DNA of 47,929 bases from Persephonella sp. GTDB lineage: Bacteria > Aquificota > Aquificia > Aquificales > Hydrogenothermaceae. The position numbers and the translations under genes are program-made. Under the pieces are notes generated by a model. The model worked only from the letters and a program-made list of their open reading frames with translations. It was not told the DNA's origin and searched no databases. The stretch lies in contig JALSNI010000029.1 in the NCBI GenBank assembly GCA_026987075.1, forward strand, positions 1-47,929, written 5' to 3'. How positions within the stretch are numbered: position 1 is the first letter of the stretch; each line of letters starts with the position of its first letter. Below are positions 8,523 through 17,033 of this stretch, one piece after another.

Positions 8523-8832
8523 TTGCCAGCTCTCCTTTTTCTTTTTTATCTATTTTATCATTAAACTGGGATATTAATCTTTCCATTGGTATAAGACCAA
8601 ATGGGATTACTGAATATACAAGCATTTTCAAGACAAAGTTATTTTCTAAGTTAAACTGCCTTTTAGTCTTATACAAAACATACAAAAATATTAGCCATAA
8701 AACACCATGAATGGAACCAAGTATTTTTGTTGCTATTTCGTATCCAAAAAGATATTTTAAGGGCATGCCAACAAAAACGAGAATTATAAGGGAAACACCT
8801 TCAATAAATGATATCTTTGCCAGTTTATCCAT
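8515..8832 (-). CDS. DUF3817 family small membrane protein
   Basis: A 105-residue protein with three likely membrane segments (about 12-32, 38-56 and 68-86) and the DUF3817 pattern FIEGVSLIILVFVGMPLKYLFG followed by LGSIHGVLWLIFLYVLY. The family is widespread and its biochemical role is unknown. It ends in a charged tail rich in Lys and Glu. It overlaps gpmA by 8 nt and lies 13 nt after trmN6-like, so it is co-transcribed with metabolic genes without an obvious functional link. Confidence 0.85.
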   Translation of the reverse strand: MDKLAKISFIEGVSLIILVFVGMPLKYLFGYEIATKILGSIHGVLWLIFLYVLYKTKRQFNLENNFVLKMLVYSVIPFGLIPMERLISQFNDKIDKKEKGELANA

Positions 8833-8845
8833 CTATTTCTCCTTA

Positions 8846-9589
8846 TTAACAGAAATTTTCTAACAGAAATTCTACTTCTGGAGTATACTTCTTTTTATAA
8901 GAATCCTCATAAACGATAAGTGGTTTTTCAAAAGTCTCTCCTCCTGTTTTTCCGCCTTTTGCAGCTTCTATTAAAACATGAGAGGCATTTTCATTAATTG
9001 TTGGATGGACAGCTCTGTATCTTTTAGGTTGTAGTTTTTTCTGAACAAGAAAATCTATAACTTCTGAAAACCTTGATGTAGGAACGATAGTAAACAGTTT
9101 TCCACCGTTTTTTAAAAGGTATGACGAAGCTTTCACAAAATCTTTTATCTTCCCCTCTATCTCAAACCTTGCTATGTTTTTTTCTGTTCTTTCTACCTGT
9201 GGGGGAGGATAATGGTATGGAGGATTAAACACAACATAATCAAAACTTTCAGAGCGAAAAATTCTTCTTATCTCCCTTATATCCCCTTTAAAAAGCTGAG
9301 CCTTTAAGCTGTTCAACTGGATATTTCTCCACGCCTGGGAGAAAAGGCTTTCCTGAAGTTCTACCCCGTAAAGGTTAATCTTTTTATACTTTAGACCTAA
9401 TAAAACTAAAACAATACCAGAGCCTGTTCCAAGGTCTACGAGTTTTGAAGGTTTATCTGTTATCTTTACAAAAGATGCAAGAAGTATACTATCAATATTA
9501 AACCTGTAACCTTCCTTGCTCTGTATTATCTGTATTTTTCCCCTTAAAAAAGGGGTTACAGTTTCGTTATTCTTTATCTGGATTTTCAT
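8846..9589 (-). CDS. trmN6: TrmN6-like tRNA1(Val) adenine-37 N6-methyltransferase
   Basis: Class I SAM-dependent methyltransferase of 247 residues. It has VDLGTGSGIVLVLLGLKY (SAM motif I), YGVELQESLFSQAWRNIQLN (motif II), and the amino-methyltransferase motif NPPY in FDYVVFNPPYHYPPP. The N-terminal start, with GKIQIIQSKEGYRFNIDSILLASF, is characteristic of the YfiC/TrmN6 family, which methylates N6 of A37 in a valine tRNA. The tRNA target here is inferred from the family. The ATG follows the atpC stop directly (TAAATG). Confidence 0.85.
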   Translation of the reverse strand: MKIQIKNNETVTPFLRGKIQIIQSKEGYRFNIDSILLASFVKITDKPSKLVDLGTGSGIVLVLLGLKYKKINLYGVELQESLFSQAWRNIQLNSLKAQLFKGDIREIRRIFRSESFDYVVFNPPYHYPPPQVERTEKNIARFEIEGKIKDFVKASSYLLKNGGKLFTIVPTSRFSEVIDFLVQKKLQPKRYRAVHPTINENASHVLIEAAKGGKTGGETFEKPLIVYEDSYKKKYTPEVEFLLENFC

Positions 9590-10000
9590 TTATCTGACTT
9601 TTACACCTGCCAGCTCAAGAAGTGTTTCTGCTCTATCCCTCATTTTCTCAAAATTCTCTATCTCTTCAAGGGAGAGAGTTTCTTTCTGTTCTAATTTTGA
9701 TGTTGCTTCTTCAAGGATTTTTTTCTCCTGTTCAACATTTATTTCTCCTATTTCAAAAGCTTCCTCTACTAATACGATAACTCTATCCCCTCTAACATCA
9801 ATAGTTCCATATGTTACAGCAAACTCAATAGGCTCTTCATCTGGTCTTTCTATTCTCAGTTTTCCTGGCACAACATTTGTGAGTAACAACATATGATTTT
9901 CTAATATGCCTATCTCTCCATCTGATGTATTTATCACTGTTTGTTCAACTTCTCCCTGGAAAACAATCCCTTTAGGAGTAACAACTTCTAATTGATACAT
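9590..10000 (-). CDS. atpC: F1Fo ATP synthase epsilon subunit
   Basis: Central-stalk subunit that couples and regulates the F1 motor. The 136-residue protein shows the N-terminal beta-sandwich (MYQLEVVTPKGIVFQGEVEQTVINTSDGEIGILENHMLLL) and a C-terminal helical hairpin rich in Glu and Lys. A strong AGGAGG precedes the ATG. It is first in a minus operon of unrelated genes. The other F1 genes that usually precede atpC (alpha, gamma, beta) are not in the window, so it has separated from the main ATP synthase operon. Confidence 0.96.
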   Translation of the reverse strand: MYQLEVVTPKGIVFQGEVEQTVINTSDGEIGILENHMLLLTNVVPGKLRIERPDEEPIEFAVTYGTIDVRGDRVIVLVEEAFEIGEINVEQEKKILEEATSKLEQKETLSLEEIENFEKMRDRAETLLELAGVKVR

Positions 10001-10020
10001 TCCTTGCCTCCTGTTAATTC

Positions 10021-10049
10021 TTTCAATAAATTAGTTTACAATAAATTAG
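10021..10049. repeat. Two 11-bp direct repeats, 15-bp period, between atpC and elbB
   Basis: CAATAAATTAG occurs at 10024-10034 and again at 10039-10049; a 14-nt match with one mismatch is visible if the flanking TT is included. The pair lies in the 77-bp divergent spacer, so it could be a regulator binding site for either operon. Chance similarity in AT-rich sequence is possible. Confidence 0.4.
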
Positions 10050-10077
10050 ACTAAATTTCATAAATGGGGGTAAGACT

Positions 10078-10734
10078 ATGAAAGTAGGTGTTTTACTTGC
10101 AGGATGTGGAGTATTTGATGGTGCTGAAATACACGAAGCAACATTGACCCTTTATTTTTTAGATAAGGAAGGTGCAGAAATTGTGTGTATGGCTCCGAAC
10201 ATTCCTCAAAAAGAGGTGATAAATCACCTTAATGGTGAAAAAATGAACGAAACAAGAAATGTCCTTGTAGAAGCAGCAAGAATAGCAAGGGGAAACATAA
10301 AAGATATTAACGAAGTTTCTGCAGACGATATAGATGCCCTCATAATGCCTGGTGGATACGGTGTTGCCAAAAACTTTTCAAATTTTCTTGAGAAGGGAGC
10401 AGAGGCTGATGTTATACCAGAAGTTAAAAGACTCCTTGTGGAAATGTTCCAGAAAGGAAAACCTATAGGAGCTGTGTGTATATCTCCTGTTATTGTTGCA
10501 TCTGCCCTCAGAGAAGCGAAGGCTAAGCTGACTATAGGAAGTGATGAACAAGTAGCAAAAGCTATAGAAGCAATGGGACAGCAGCATCTTGTATGCCCTG
10601 TCTCAGAAGCTCTTGTTGATGAGGAGCATAAGATTGTTTCAACTCCTGCTTATATGGAAGGGAAAACCATAAAAGACGTTGCTGAAGGTATAGAAAAGTT
10701 AGTGAAAGAAGTTCTCAGACTTGCAGGTAAATAA
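10078..10734 (+). CDS. elbB: ElbB-like DJ-1/PfpI superfamily glyoxalase
   Basis: A 218-residue class I glutamine-amidotransferase-like protein closely resembling ElbB (enhancing lycopene biosynthesis protein 2). The start is MKVGVLLAGCGVFDGAEIHEAT. ALIMPGGYGVAKNFSNF follows, and GAVCISPVI holds the nucleophile-elbow Cys. E. coli ElbB has weak glyoxalase activity; the physiological substrate remains uncertain. A purine-rich GGGGG site precedes the ATG. The stop overlaps the next ATG (TAATG), so it is coupled with the deaminase-like gene. Confidence 0.88.
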   Translation: MKVGVLLAGCGVFDGAEIHEATLTLYFLDKEGAEIVCMAPNIPQKEVINHLNGEKMNETRNVLVEAARIARGNIKDINEVSADDIDALIMPGGYGVAKNFSNFLEKGAEADVIPEVKRLLVEMFQKGKPIGAVCISPVIVASALREAKAKLTIGSDEQVAKAIEAMGQQHLVCPVSEALVDEEHKIVSTPAYMEGKTIKDVAEGIEKLVKEVLRLAGK

Positions 10735-11207
10735 TGATACTGAAAAAGGAGCAGATAAAAGAGCTAATAAAAATAGGTTCAATTGAGATAGACCCCTTTG
10801 ACGAAGAGGCTCAGCTACAGGCCTCTTCTGTTGAACTGACGCTTTCTGATAGAGTTTATAGATATCCTGTGGAATTAGAGCCTCAACTTCAGTTTCTTGA
10901 CCCTAAGAATCCATATCTACAAATAATAGAACATGAGTATATATCCCCTGAAGGAATAGTTTTAGAACCAAACCAGTTCTTAATCTTTGAAACAAAAGAG
11001 TATCTAAAAGTTCCAGGCAATACATCAATATTTATACAACTGAAATTTAGGTTGTCCAGAATGGGTATACATCTGATTAATGCTGGTTGGACAGAGCATG
11101 GATTTGAGGGAAATATAACACTGTGTCTCTACAACTGTAATCAATTACCTGTAAAACTTTATGCAGGAATGGAAGTTATCCACGCTTTTTTTGAAAAAAT
11201 AGAATAG
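10734..11207 (+). CDS. Degenerate dCTP deaminase/dUTPase-fold protein
   Basis: A 157-residue protein with the trimeric dCTP deaminase/dUTPase layout: ASSVELTLSDRVYRY near the start, a middle beta region (LEPNQFLIFETKEYLKVP) and a C-terminal NAGWTEHGFEGNITLCLYN then LPVKLYAGMEV. Key residues differ from active enzymes. The family GRSSLARLG motif reads LKFRLSRMG, so the Ser is Phe105 while the Arg is kept at 109. The catalytic Glu of the ITLE strand is Cys131, and the conserved IDPG reads TEHG. It may bind a nucleotide without deaminating it, or act on another substrate. It overlaps elbB by 1 nt, and hom follows about 10 nt later. Confidence 0.75.
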   Translation: MILKKEQIKELIKIGSIEIDPFDEEAQLQASSVELTLSDRVYRYPVELEPQLQFLDPKNPYLQIIEHEYISPEGIVLEPNQFLIFETKEYLKVPGNTSIFIQLKFRLSRMGIHLINAGWTEHGFEGNITLCLYNCNQLPVKLYAGMEVIHAFFEKIE

Positions 11208-11217
11208 GAGGTTGTTT

Positions 11218-12546
11218 TTGGAAAAAGTAAACATAGCTATCGTAGGTTATGGTGTTGTAGGAAATGGCGTTGCAAAAATTCTTGAAGAAAAATCAGAGCT
11301 TCTACACAAAAAGTCAGGAATAAAGCTAAATCTAAAAAAAGTATTCACCAGAAACTGGAATAAAAAGTTTGCCTGCCCTATCCCAGAAGAGAAAAAAGCA
11401 CATACACTGGAAGAGATTTTAGAAGATAGGGATATACACATAGTCGTTGAGCTAACAGGGGGGATAGAGTTTCCATTTAAACTGATAACAGATTCTATAA
11501 AAAAAGGAAAACACATAGTAACGGCTAATAAAGCCCTCCTTGCAGAAAAGGGAAAAGAGATTTTTTCCCTTGCAGAAGAGAAAAAAATAAGGATTGGATT
11601 TGAGGCAGCTGTCGCAGGGGGAATACCTATAATAAGAGCATTAAGGGAAGGACTTGTGGCAAACAGGATAACAAAGATTTACGGCATACTAAACGGGACA
11701 ACCAACTACATTCTAACAAAGATGTTTCAAGAAAAAAGAGATTTTTCTGCTGTTTTAAAGGAAGCTCAAGAACTTGGATATGCAGAAGCAGACCCAACAC
11801 TGGATATAAATGGGACAGATGCTGCTCACAAGATAGCCATTTTGGCCTCTCTATCTTACGGCGGTTTTATAGATTTTGACGGCGTTTATATAGAAGGAAT
11901 AGAAAACATAAACAGCTTAGACATAGACCTTGGAAGAGAACTGGGATATACACTGAAACTTCTTGCCATAGCTAAAAGCCACAATGGAGAGGCTGAAGTA
12001 AGAGTTCATCCCACTTTTCTCCCTTCAGACCATCCCCTTGCAAAAGTTGACGGCGTTTATAATGCAGTTATGGTTGAGGGAGATTCAGTAGGAGAGACAA
12101 TGTTTTACGGAAAAGGAGCAGGAAGCCTTCCTACTGCCAGTGCTGTTGTAAGTGATATCGTTGATATTGCAAAAAGCATAGCATTAGATGTTGGAAGAGA
12201 GATTGAAATAACTTCTATGAATTGGGAACACAAGCAGCTAACCTTGACAAAAGTGAAGGACTTTTTCACAAGATACTATATTAGATTTACTGTTCCTGAC
12301 ATCACTGGTGTTTTAGCAAAGGTTGCTGCAGTTTTTGCTAAGTATAACATCAGTATTGCAGCTGTCATTCAGAAAGAAAAGGTTTTATCTATTGCTAAAA
12401 AATCAGATGAAAAGGTAGTTCCTTTAGTAATCCTAACCCATACAGCTTCAGAAAATAACATACAGTCAGCAATTAATGAAATAGAAAGACAGAGTATTAC
12501 TGTTGATAAAACAGTTCTTATAAGGGTAGAAGACGAAGAGGTATGA
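11218..12546 (+). CDS. hom: Homoserine dehydrogenase
   Basis: Reduces aspartate semialdehyde to homoserine in the threonine/methionine branch. The roughly 442-residue protein has an N-terminal Rossmann motif (VNIAIVGYGVVGNG), VVELTGG, the catalytic-region signature with VTANKALLAEKG and AAVAGGIPIIRALREG, GILNGTTNYILT, and a C-terminal ACT domain (about 350-440; YYIRFTVPDITGVLAKVAAVFAKYNISIAAVIQ), so threonine feedback is likely. There is no ATG. AGGAGG at 11206-11211 is 6 nt before the TTG at 11218, which I take as the start over the TTG at 11212. The stop overlaps the transporter ATG by 4 nt. Confidence 0.96.
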   Translation: MEKVNIAIVGYGVVGNGVAKILEEKSELLHKKSGIKLNLKKVFTRNWNKKFACPIPEEKKAHTLEEILEDRDIHIVVELTGGIEFPFKLITDSIKKGKHIVTANKALLAEKGKEIFSLAEEKKIRIGFEAAVAGGIPIIRALREGLVANRITKIYGILNGTTNYILTKMFQEKRDFSAVLKEAQELGYAEADPTLDINGTDAAHKIAILASLSYGGFIDFDGVYIEGIENINSLDIDLGRELGYTLKLLAIAKSHNGEAEVRVHPTFLPSDHPLAKVDGVYNAVMVEGDSVGETMFYGKGAGSLPTASAVVSDIVDIAKSIALDVGREIEITSMNWEHKQLTLTKVKDFFTRYYIRFTVPDITGVLAKVAAVFAKYNISIAAVIQKEKVLSIAKKSDEKVVPLVILTHTASENNIQSAINEIERQSITVDKTVLIRVEDEEV

Positions 12547-13991
12547 AAATTTCTAAATTAAGCTACTTTAAAAGAGAGATAGGACTGTTAACTGCACCTA
12601 TTAGTGCTGCACTTGTCTACATGCTCCCCTTAGACCTTAAGCAGGATGCTCATATTATATTTTCTATAATGGTTTTCTGCATAATTTTTTGGCTCACAGA
12701 AGTTATTCCCCTGTCTATGACAGCTCTTTTAGGTATATCAGCAGCAGTTATCCTTGGAGTAGTGCCTGTAAAGGAAGCTTTCCTAAGCTTTGGACATCCT
12801 GTTATTTTACTGTTTATCGGAAGTTTTTTAATAGCACAGTCTATGACAAAACATGGTTTGGACAGAAGATTTGCCCTGAATGTTTTAACAAAGGATTTTT
12901 TTATAAAAAGTCCTTTTAGATTGATACTTGGTTTTTCTTTAATATCATTTTTACTGTCAATGTGGGTCAGTAATACTGCTACTACAGCAATGCTTCTTCC
13001 TCTAATATTAGGTATTATTCACACTTTTAAACAAAATAAAATAAAAGGGCTTTCTGGCTTTTCTGTCTATGCTCTTCTTTCTATAGCCTATGCTGCTTCT
13101 ATTGGCGGAGCAACAACCTTAATTGGAACACCTACAAACTTGATTGGAGCAGGATTTTTGAAAGATGCAGGATACGAAGTAGACTTTGTCAAGTGGTTTT
13201 TGTTGGCTTTTCCTATAACATTCAGTGTGTATGTTGCATTTCTTATTTACATCAAATTTCACATAAAAAAGTTTCATTTTAAGAAAGAAGAAATTAAGAA
13301 AATCTTCTCAGAGGAAAAAAAGAAATTACCAAAGCTTTCGTTAGGAGAAAAAAACACAGTTTTCATATTCTTTTTCGCAGCATTTTTCTGGATTTTACCG
13401 GGATTAGCTAACATTTTAGGAAATAAAGAGCTTTACTTATTTTTGAAAAGTCACATACCTGAAGCGATTGTAGCAGTTGTAGCAGCAGTAGCACTATTCC
13501 TTCTTCCTGCTAAAAAAGGAGAAGGAACTTTAACTGTAGATGACATCAAGAAATTAGACTGGGATACTGTTTTACTATTTGGAGGGGGAATAGCTTTAGG
13601 TAAACTCATAACAAAGACAGGGCTTTCTGGCTACATAGGGAAAAAGATTTCACTCCTGATATCTCCTGAGATGACAGTTTTATTTATTACACTTCTTATC
13701 GTAACAATGATATTCCTTACGGAGATTAGCTCAAATACTGCAACAGTGATAACGTTTGCACCTATTCTTATTGGGATACTTTCTGAAATGAAAGTAGACC
13801 TTTTTTATCCTGTATTTGGTATCATTATTGCCGCAAGTTTTGCTTTTATGCTGCCTATAGCTACACCACCAAATGCAATAGTTTATGGAAGCAGACAGAT
13901 ACCTATTGGAAAAATGGTCAAGATTGGGTTCTTTATGAATGTAATAGGCTCGGTTATAATATCTACTTTCATAATAATATACATGAAGTGA
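12543..13991 (+). CDS. SLC13/DASS family anion symporter
   Basis: A 482-residue membrane protein with a dozen or so hydrophobic segments arranged as two inverted repeats. Each repeat carries the SNT substrate/Na+ signature: WVSNTATTAMLLP (SNT at 143-145) and EISSNTATVITFAP (397-399). GTPTNLIGAGF and ATPPNAIVYGS are the paired loops. The family (VcINDY and relatives) imports di- or tricarboxylates, sulfate or phosphate with sodium; the substrate cannot be read from sequence. A predicted cytoplasmic linker, FKKEEIKKIFSEEKKKLPKL, separates the halves. It is translationally coupled to hom by ATGA, though no metabolic link is evident. Confidence 0.9.
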   Translation: MKISKLSYFKREIGLLTAPISAALVYMLPLDLKQDAHIIFSIMVFCIIFWLTEVIPLSMTALLGISAAVILGVVPVKEAFLSFGHPVILLFIGSFLIAQSMTKHGLDRRFALNVLTKDFFIKSPFRLILGFSLISFLLSMWVSNTATTAMLLPLILGIIHTFKQNKIKGLSGFSVYALLSIAYAASIGGATTLIGTPTNLIGAGFLKDAGYEVDFVKWFLLAFPITFSVYVAFLIYIKFHIKKFHFKKEEIKKIFSEEKKKLPKLSLGEKNTVFIFFFAAFFWILPGLANILGNKELYLFLKSHIPEAIVAVVAAVALFLLPAKKGEGTLTVDDIKKLDWDTVLLFGGGIALGKLITKTGLSGYIGKKISLLISPEMTVLFITLLIVTMIFLTEISSNTATVITFAPILIGILSEMKVDLFYPVFGIIIAASFAFMLPIATPPNAIVYGSRQIPIGKMVKIGFFMNVIGSVIISTFIIIYMK

Positions 13992-14000
13992 GGTGAGTGA

Positions 14001-14429
14001 ATGGAAACAAAATGGGAATTTTCTGCTGGAGGAGTTGTTTACAGAAAAGGAGAAGATGAAGATTTAGAGATTCTTCTAATTAGAGTTAGAAACAGATGGA
14101 GTTTTCCGAAAGGAAACATAGAAAGGGGAGAGCCAAGGGACAAGGCAGCATTAAGAGAGGTTAAAGAAGAAACGGGAGTAGATGCTGAAATCGTTGAGTA
14201 TCTTGGAGAAGTTGATTACTGGTATAGTATGGAACTCTACAGAATTCACAAATTTGTTTATTACTATCTTATGAGATACACAGGTGGAGAGATAACACCT
14301 CAAAAAGAAGAGATAGATGAAGCAAAATTTGTCCCCTTAAAAGAAGTAGAAAACCTCCTCACCTATCCTACAGATAAGAAAATTTTTGAGAGAGCTTTGA
14401 GAGTTTTGAAAAAATTAGGTGAGGTTTAA
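14001..14429 (+). CDS. Nudix hydrolase
   Basis: A 142-residue Nudix protein. The box GX5EX7REUXEEXGU is intact: GNIERGEPRDKAALREVKEETGV at about 34-56. The N-terminal EFSAGGVVYRKGEDEDLEILLIRVRNRWSFPKGN resembles the Ap4A hydrolase/bis(5'-nucleosyl)-tetraphosphatase and MutT-like groups, so it probably cleans up dinucleoside polyphosphates or oxidised nucleotides. The substrate is not certain. GAGGTGAG precedes the ATG. Its stop overlaps the start of the acyltransferase gene (TAATG). Confidence 0.9.
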   Translation: METKWEFSAGGVVYRKGEDEDLEILLIRVRNRWSFPKGNIERGEPRDKAALREVKEETGVDAEIVEYLGEVDYWYSMELYRIHKFVYYYLMRYTGGEITPQKEEIDEAKFVPLKEVENLLTYPTDKKIFERALRVLKKLGEV

Positions 14430-15295
14430 TGTATCTGCTTGCAAAAACATTTTTTAGCATTTCAAGAAAACTTAGCAGAGATAACGCTTTAACGTTAGGT
14501 GAAACAATAGGTTCTATGTTCTGGAAGTTAGGCTACAGAAAAAAGGTCATATTTAAAAACTTAGAAATTGCTTTTCCCGAAAAAAGCACAGAATGGAAAG
14601 AAAAGATAGGGGAAAAATCCCTTCAAAACATAGGAAGAACACTTGTGGAGTTTCCTAAAATTCCCGATTATCTCCGTAATAATGAGATGGAAAAGGTATT
14701 CTTTATTGAAGAGGGTGAAGAAATCCTCAAAGAAAAAGGAGGAAAAATCATTGTCTCTGCCCACATAGGTAACTGGGAGCTTGGAGGAGCAGGTTTGTCT
14801 TGGCGATACGGAAAAATAGTTAGCCTTGCATACAGAATAAAAAATAGAAAATTAAATAATCTCATCACAAAGATAAGAGAAGATTCAGGAATGAAGATAA
14901 TTTTCCACGACCAACCTCTAAAAGACTTTGTAAAGGCATTAAGAGAAGGTATGACCATTGTTTTTTTAGTTGACCAGAATGCCCTCAGACACAGGGGAGT
15001 ATTTGTAGATTTTTTCTCCCTTCCTGCTTCAACTGTTTCTTTTCCTGCAAAACTTTCAGCAAAATACGGATATCCGATAATATTTTCGTATCAGTATTAT
15101 GACTTAAAGTCTAAAACATACAGGGGAATTGTGAAAAATCTTGAAGTTATAGACACAAAAGATGTAAAAAGTGTGGTTCAAGCATATACTAATGAGGTTG
15201 AAAAAGCTATTAGAAAACATCCTGAACAGTATTTCTGGGTGCATAAGAGATGGAAAACAAGACCAGAAGGAGAATTGGAAAACCTATATACCTGA
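14429..15295 (+). CDS. Lipid A-type lysophospholipid acyltransferase (LpxL/HtrB family)
   Basis: A 288-residue protein of the LpxL/LpxM family, which adds secondary acyl chains to lipid A precursors at the inner membrane. The catalytic HX4(D/E) motif is SAHIGNWELGG (about residues 111-121). MTIVFLVDQNALRHRGVFVDFFSLPASTVSFPAKLSAKYG and the C-terminal HPEQYFWVHKRWKTRPEGE are family signatures. The N-terminal region is hydrophobic. With the heptose epimerase at 446-1405 it supports a lipopolysaccharide outer membrane. Which acyl chain or position it uses is unknown. The last 12 nt overlap the 3' end of the convergent roadblock-like gene. Confidence 0.88.
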   Translation: MYLLAKTFFSISRKLSRDNALTLGETIGSMFWKLGYRKKVIFKNLEIAFPEKSTEWKEKIGEKSLQNIGRTLVEFPKIPDYLRNNEMEKVFFIEEGEEILKEKGGKIIVSAHIGNWELGGAGLSWRYGKIVSLAYRIKNRKLNNLITKIREDSGMKIIFHDQPLKDFVKALREGMTIVFLVDQNALRHRGVFVDFFSLPASTVSFPAKLSAKYGYPIIFSYQYYDLKSKTYRGIVKNLEVIDTKDVKSVVQAYTNEVEKAIRKHPEQYFWVHKRWKTRPEGELENLYT

Positions 15296-15613
15296 ACAGT
15301 TTTCAGACAAAAGGTCATCTACCATTAATTTCTTTATTGTATTTAACTCAATTTCCCCTTTTGAAGTCAAAACCACAAAAAACTCCCCGCAGTCAACAAC
15401 AGACACATATCCTCCAGTTCCTTTTATACATGTGTAATATCCTCCAAAGTTATTGGAAATAGAAATAAGAACTGCTATAAGGTCGGCCATTTTTTTAGCA
15501 GTATTAAGATTTAATCTATAAGAGATAATAATCTCCCCTTCTTTGTCAAAAAAAGCTGCACCATCACAGTTGCATGACAGAAGTAATTGTTTAAGTTTTT
15601 TAAGTGAAATCAT
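15284..15613 (-). CDS. Roadblock/LC7-like small protein
   Basis: A 109-residue protein whose pattern fits a roadblock/LC7 (MglB-like) fold. An N-terminal helix is followed by CDGAAFFDKEGEIIIS, a long central helix (TAKKMADLIAVLISISNNFG), then the strands GGYVSVVDCGEFFVVLTSKG and a closing helix. Such proteins commonly regulate small GTPases or act as scaffolds. No MglA-like GTPase is present in the window. The ATG at 15613 has a GGGGGAG site. It converges with, and overlaps by 12 nt, the acyltransferase gene. The fold call is by eye and moderate. Confidence 0.6.
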   Translation of the reverse strand: MISLKKLKQLLLSCNCDGAAFFDKEGEIIISYRLNLNTAKKMADLIAVLISISNNFGGYYTCIKGTGGYVSVVDCGEFFVVLTSKGEIELNTIKKLMVDDLLSENCSGI

Positions 15614-15625
15614 ATTACTCCCCCA

Positions 15626-15645
15626 ATTAATAATGTATTATTAAT
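15626..15645. promoter_or_regulatory. 8-bp AT-only inverted repeat upstream of the roadblock-like gene
   Basis: ATTAATAA and TTATTAAT are perfectly complementary around a 4-nt centre (TGTA). The repeat lies 13 nt upstream of the roadblock-like start and about 57 nt from the hemL promoter -10. It is placed like an operator, but palindromes are frequent in AT-rich DNA. Confidence 0.35.
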
Positions 15646-15701
15646 ATTGCATACTATTACTGAAGATGTCAAACCAACCATAAATATTCAGTCAGTATCT
15701 C

Positions 15702-15710
15702 TGGTATAAT
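15702..15710 (+). promoter_or_regulatory. Extended -10 promoter for hemL operon
   Basis: TGGTATAAT is a TGn extended -10 with a perfect TATAAT at 15705-15710. No good -35 is seen, as expected for extended -10 promoters. Transcription would begin near 15717, giving a leader of about 24 nt to the hemL ATG at 15741. This would make the upstream ATG at 15723 nearly leaderless and without a site. Confidence 0.55.
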
Positions 15711-15740
15711 TATTCAAAAAAGATGATTAAAGAGGAGAAG

Positions 15741-17024
15741 ATGAGAAGAGAAAACTCAATAAAACTTTTTAAAGAAGCCCAGAAATATCTCGTAGGTGGT
15801 GTTAATTCACCTGTTAGAGCATTCAAATCTATAGGTATGGAACCGCTCTTTATACAGAAAGGTAAAGGTAGCAGGGTTTGGGATGTTGACGGTAATGAGT
15901 TCATAGATTACGTTCTATCATGGGGACCTTTAATTTTAGGACATGCTCACGACCAGATTATCAATGCCATAAAACAGATATCAAATTACGGAACAAGTTT
16001 TGGAGCTCCAACAGAGATAGAAATAGAGATGGCAAAGGCTGTTATTGATGCTGTTCCATCTGTTGAGATGGTTAGATTTGTAAATTCTGGAACAGAAGCA
16101 ACAATGTCAGCAATAAGACTGGCAAGAGGATATACAGGAAAGAAAAAAATTATAAAATTTGACGGATGTTATCACGGACATGGAGATTCCCTTTTGGTTT
16201 CTGCAGGTTCTGGAGTTGCAACATTAGGCATACCTGGAACACCGGGAATTCCTGAAGAGTTAGCCCAGCTTACAATTGTTCTTCCTTACAACGACATTGA
16301 TGCAGTAGAGGAAGCTTTTAAAAAGCACGGAGATGACATAGCCTGCGTAATAATAGAACCTGTTGCCGGTAATATGGGAGTTGTTGCTCCATCTAAAGAG
16401 TATCATCAGAGATTGAGAGAAATAACAGAGGAATACGGAGCTTTACTTATATGGGATGAAGTTATGACAGGTTTCAGGCTGTCACTGGGAGGAGCTCAGG
16501 AACTTTACGGTATACAGCCAGACCTTACAACGATGGGTAAGGTTATTGGAGCTGGACTGCCTGTTGGAGCATACGGTGGAAAGAGAGAAATAATGATGCA
16601 CGTTGCACCAGAAGGTCCTGTTTATCAGGCAGGGACATTGTCAGGGAATCCCCTCGCTATGGCAGCAGGACTGAAACAGCTTGAGATACTAAAAGATAAA
16701 AATCCATATCCAGAGTTAGATGCAAAAGGGGAAAGATTAGAAAAAGGTATGATAGAACTGATAGATAAATATGGAATAAAAGCAACAGTAAACAGAGTAG
16801 GTTCTATGATAACAATGTTCTTTACAGACAGAGAAGTGAAGAACTTTGATGATGCAAAATCCTCAGACCTTGAAATATTTAACAGGTTTTACAAATTAAT
16901 GTTAGAAAAAGGAATATATCTTGCCCCTTCACAGTTTGAGGCTTCTTTCCTCAGCACAGCTCACAGTGATGAGGATATTAACAGGACACTTAATGCTGTA
17001 GAAGATACATTTAAACAGCTTTAA
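15741..17024 (+). CDS. hemL: Glutamate-1-semialdehyde 2,1-aminomutase
   Basis: PLP enzyme making 5-aminolevulinate from glutamate-1-semialdehyde in the C5 haem pathway. The 427-residue protein has [15 protein letters not shown], the [24 protein letters not shown]-phosphate region, [28 protein letters not shown] (Asp239) and the Schiff-base Lys267 in [19 protein letters not shown] chose the ATG at 15741 because GAGGAG lies just before it and [20 protein letters not shown] matches family starts; the ATG at 15723 would add six residues. It heads the operon hemL-NTF2-like-nrdR. Confidence 0.97.
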   Translation: MRRENSIKLFKEAQKYLVGGVNSPVRAFKSIGMEPLFIQKGKGSRVWDVDGNEFIDYVLSWGPLILGHAHDQIINAIKQISNYGTSFGAPTEIEIEMAKAVIDAVPSVEMVRFVNSGTEATMSAIRLARGYTGKKKIIKFDGCYHGHGDSLLVSAGSGVATLGIPGTPGIPEELAQLTIVLPYNDIDAVEEAFKKHGDDIACVIIEPVAGNMGVVAPSKEYHQRLREITEEYGALLIWDEVMTGFRLSLGGAQELYGIQPDLTTMGKVIGAGLPVGAYGGKREIMMHVAPEGPVYQAGTLSGNPLAMAAGLKQLEILKDKNPYPELDAKGERLEKGMIELIDKYGIKATVNRVGSMITMFFTDREVKNFDDAKSSDLEIFNRFYKLMLEKGIYLAPSQFEASFLSTAHSDEDINRTLNAVEDTFKQL

Positions 17025-17033
17025 GGAGGAGAG

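Noticed and set aside
9516-9896. Plus-strand open frame opposite atpC and trmN6-like
   Set aside because: Ser/Phe-rich shadow of two clear genes on the minus strand.
15171-15462. Two plus-strand frames crossing the end of the acyltransferase gene
   Set aside because: They overlap the conserved C-terminus of the acyltransferase and the convergent roadblock-like gene, and have no ribosome site.
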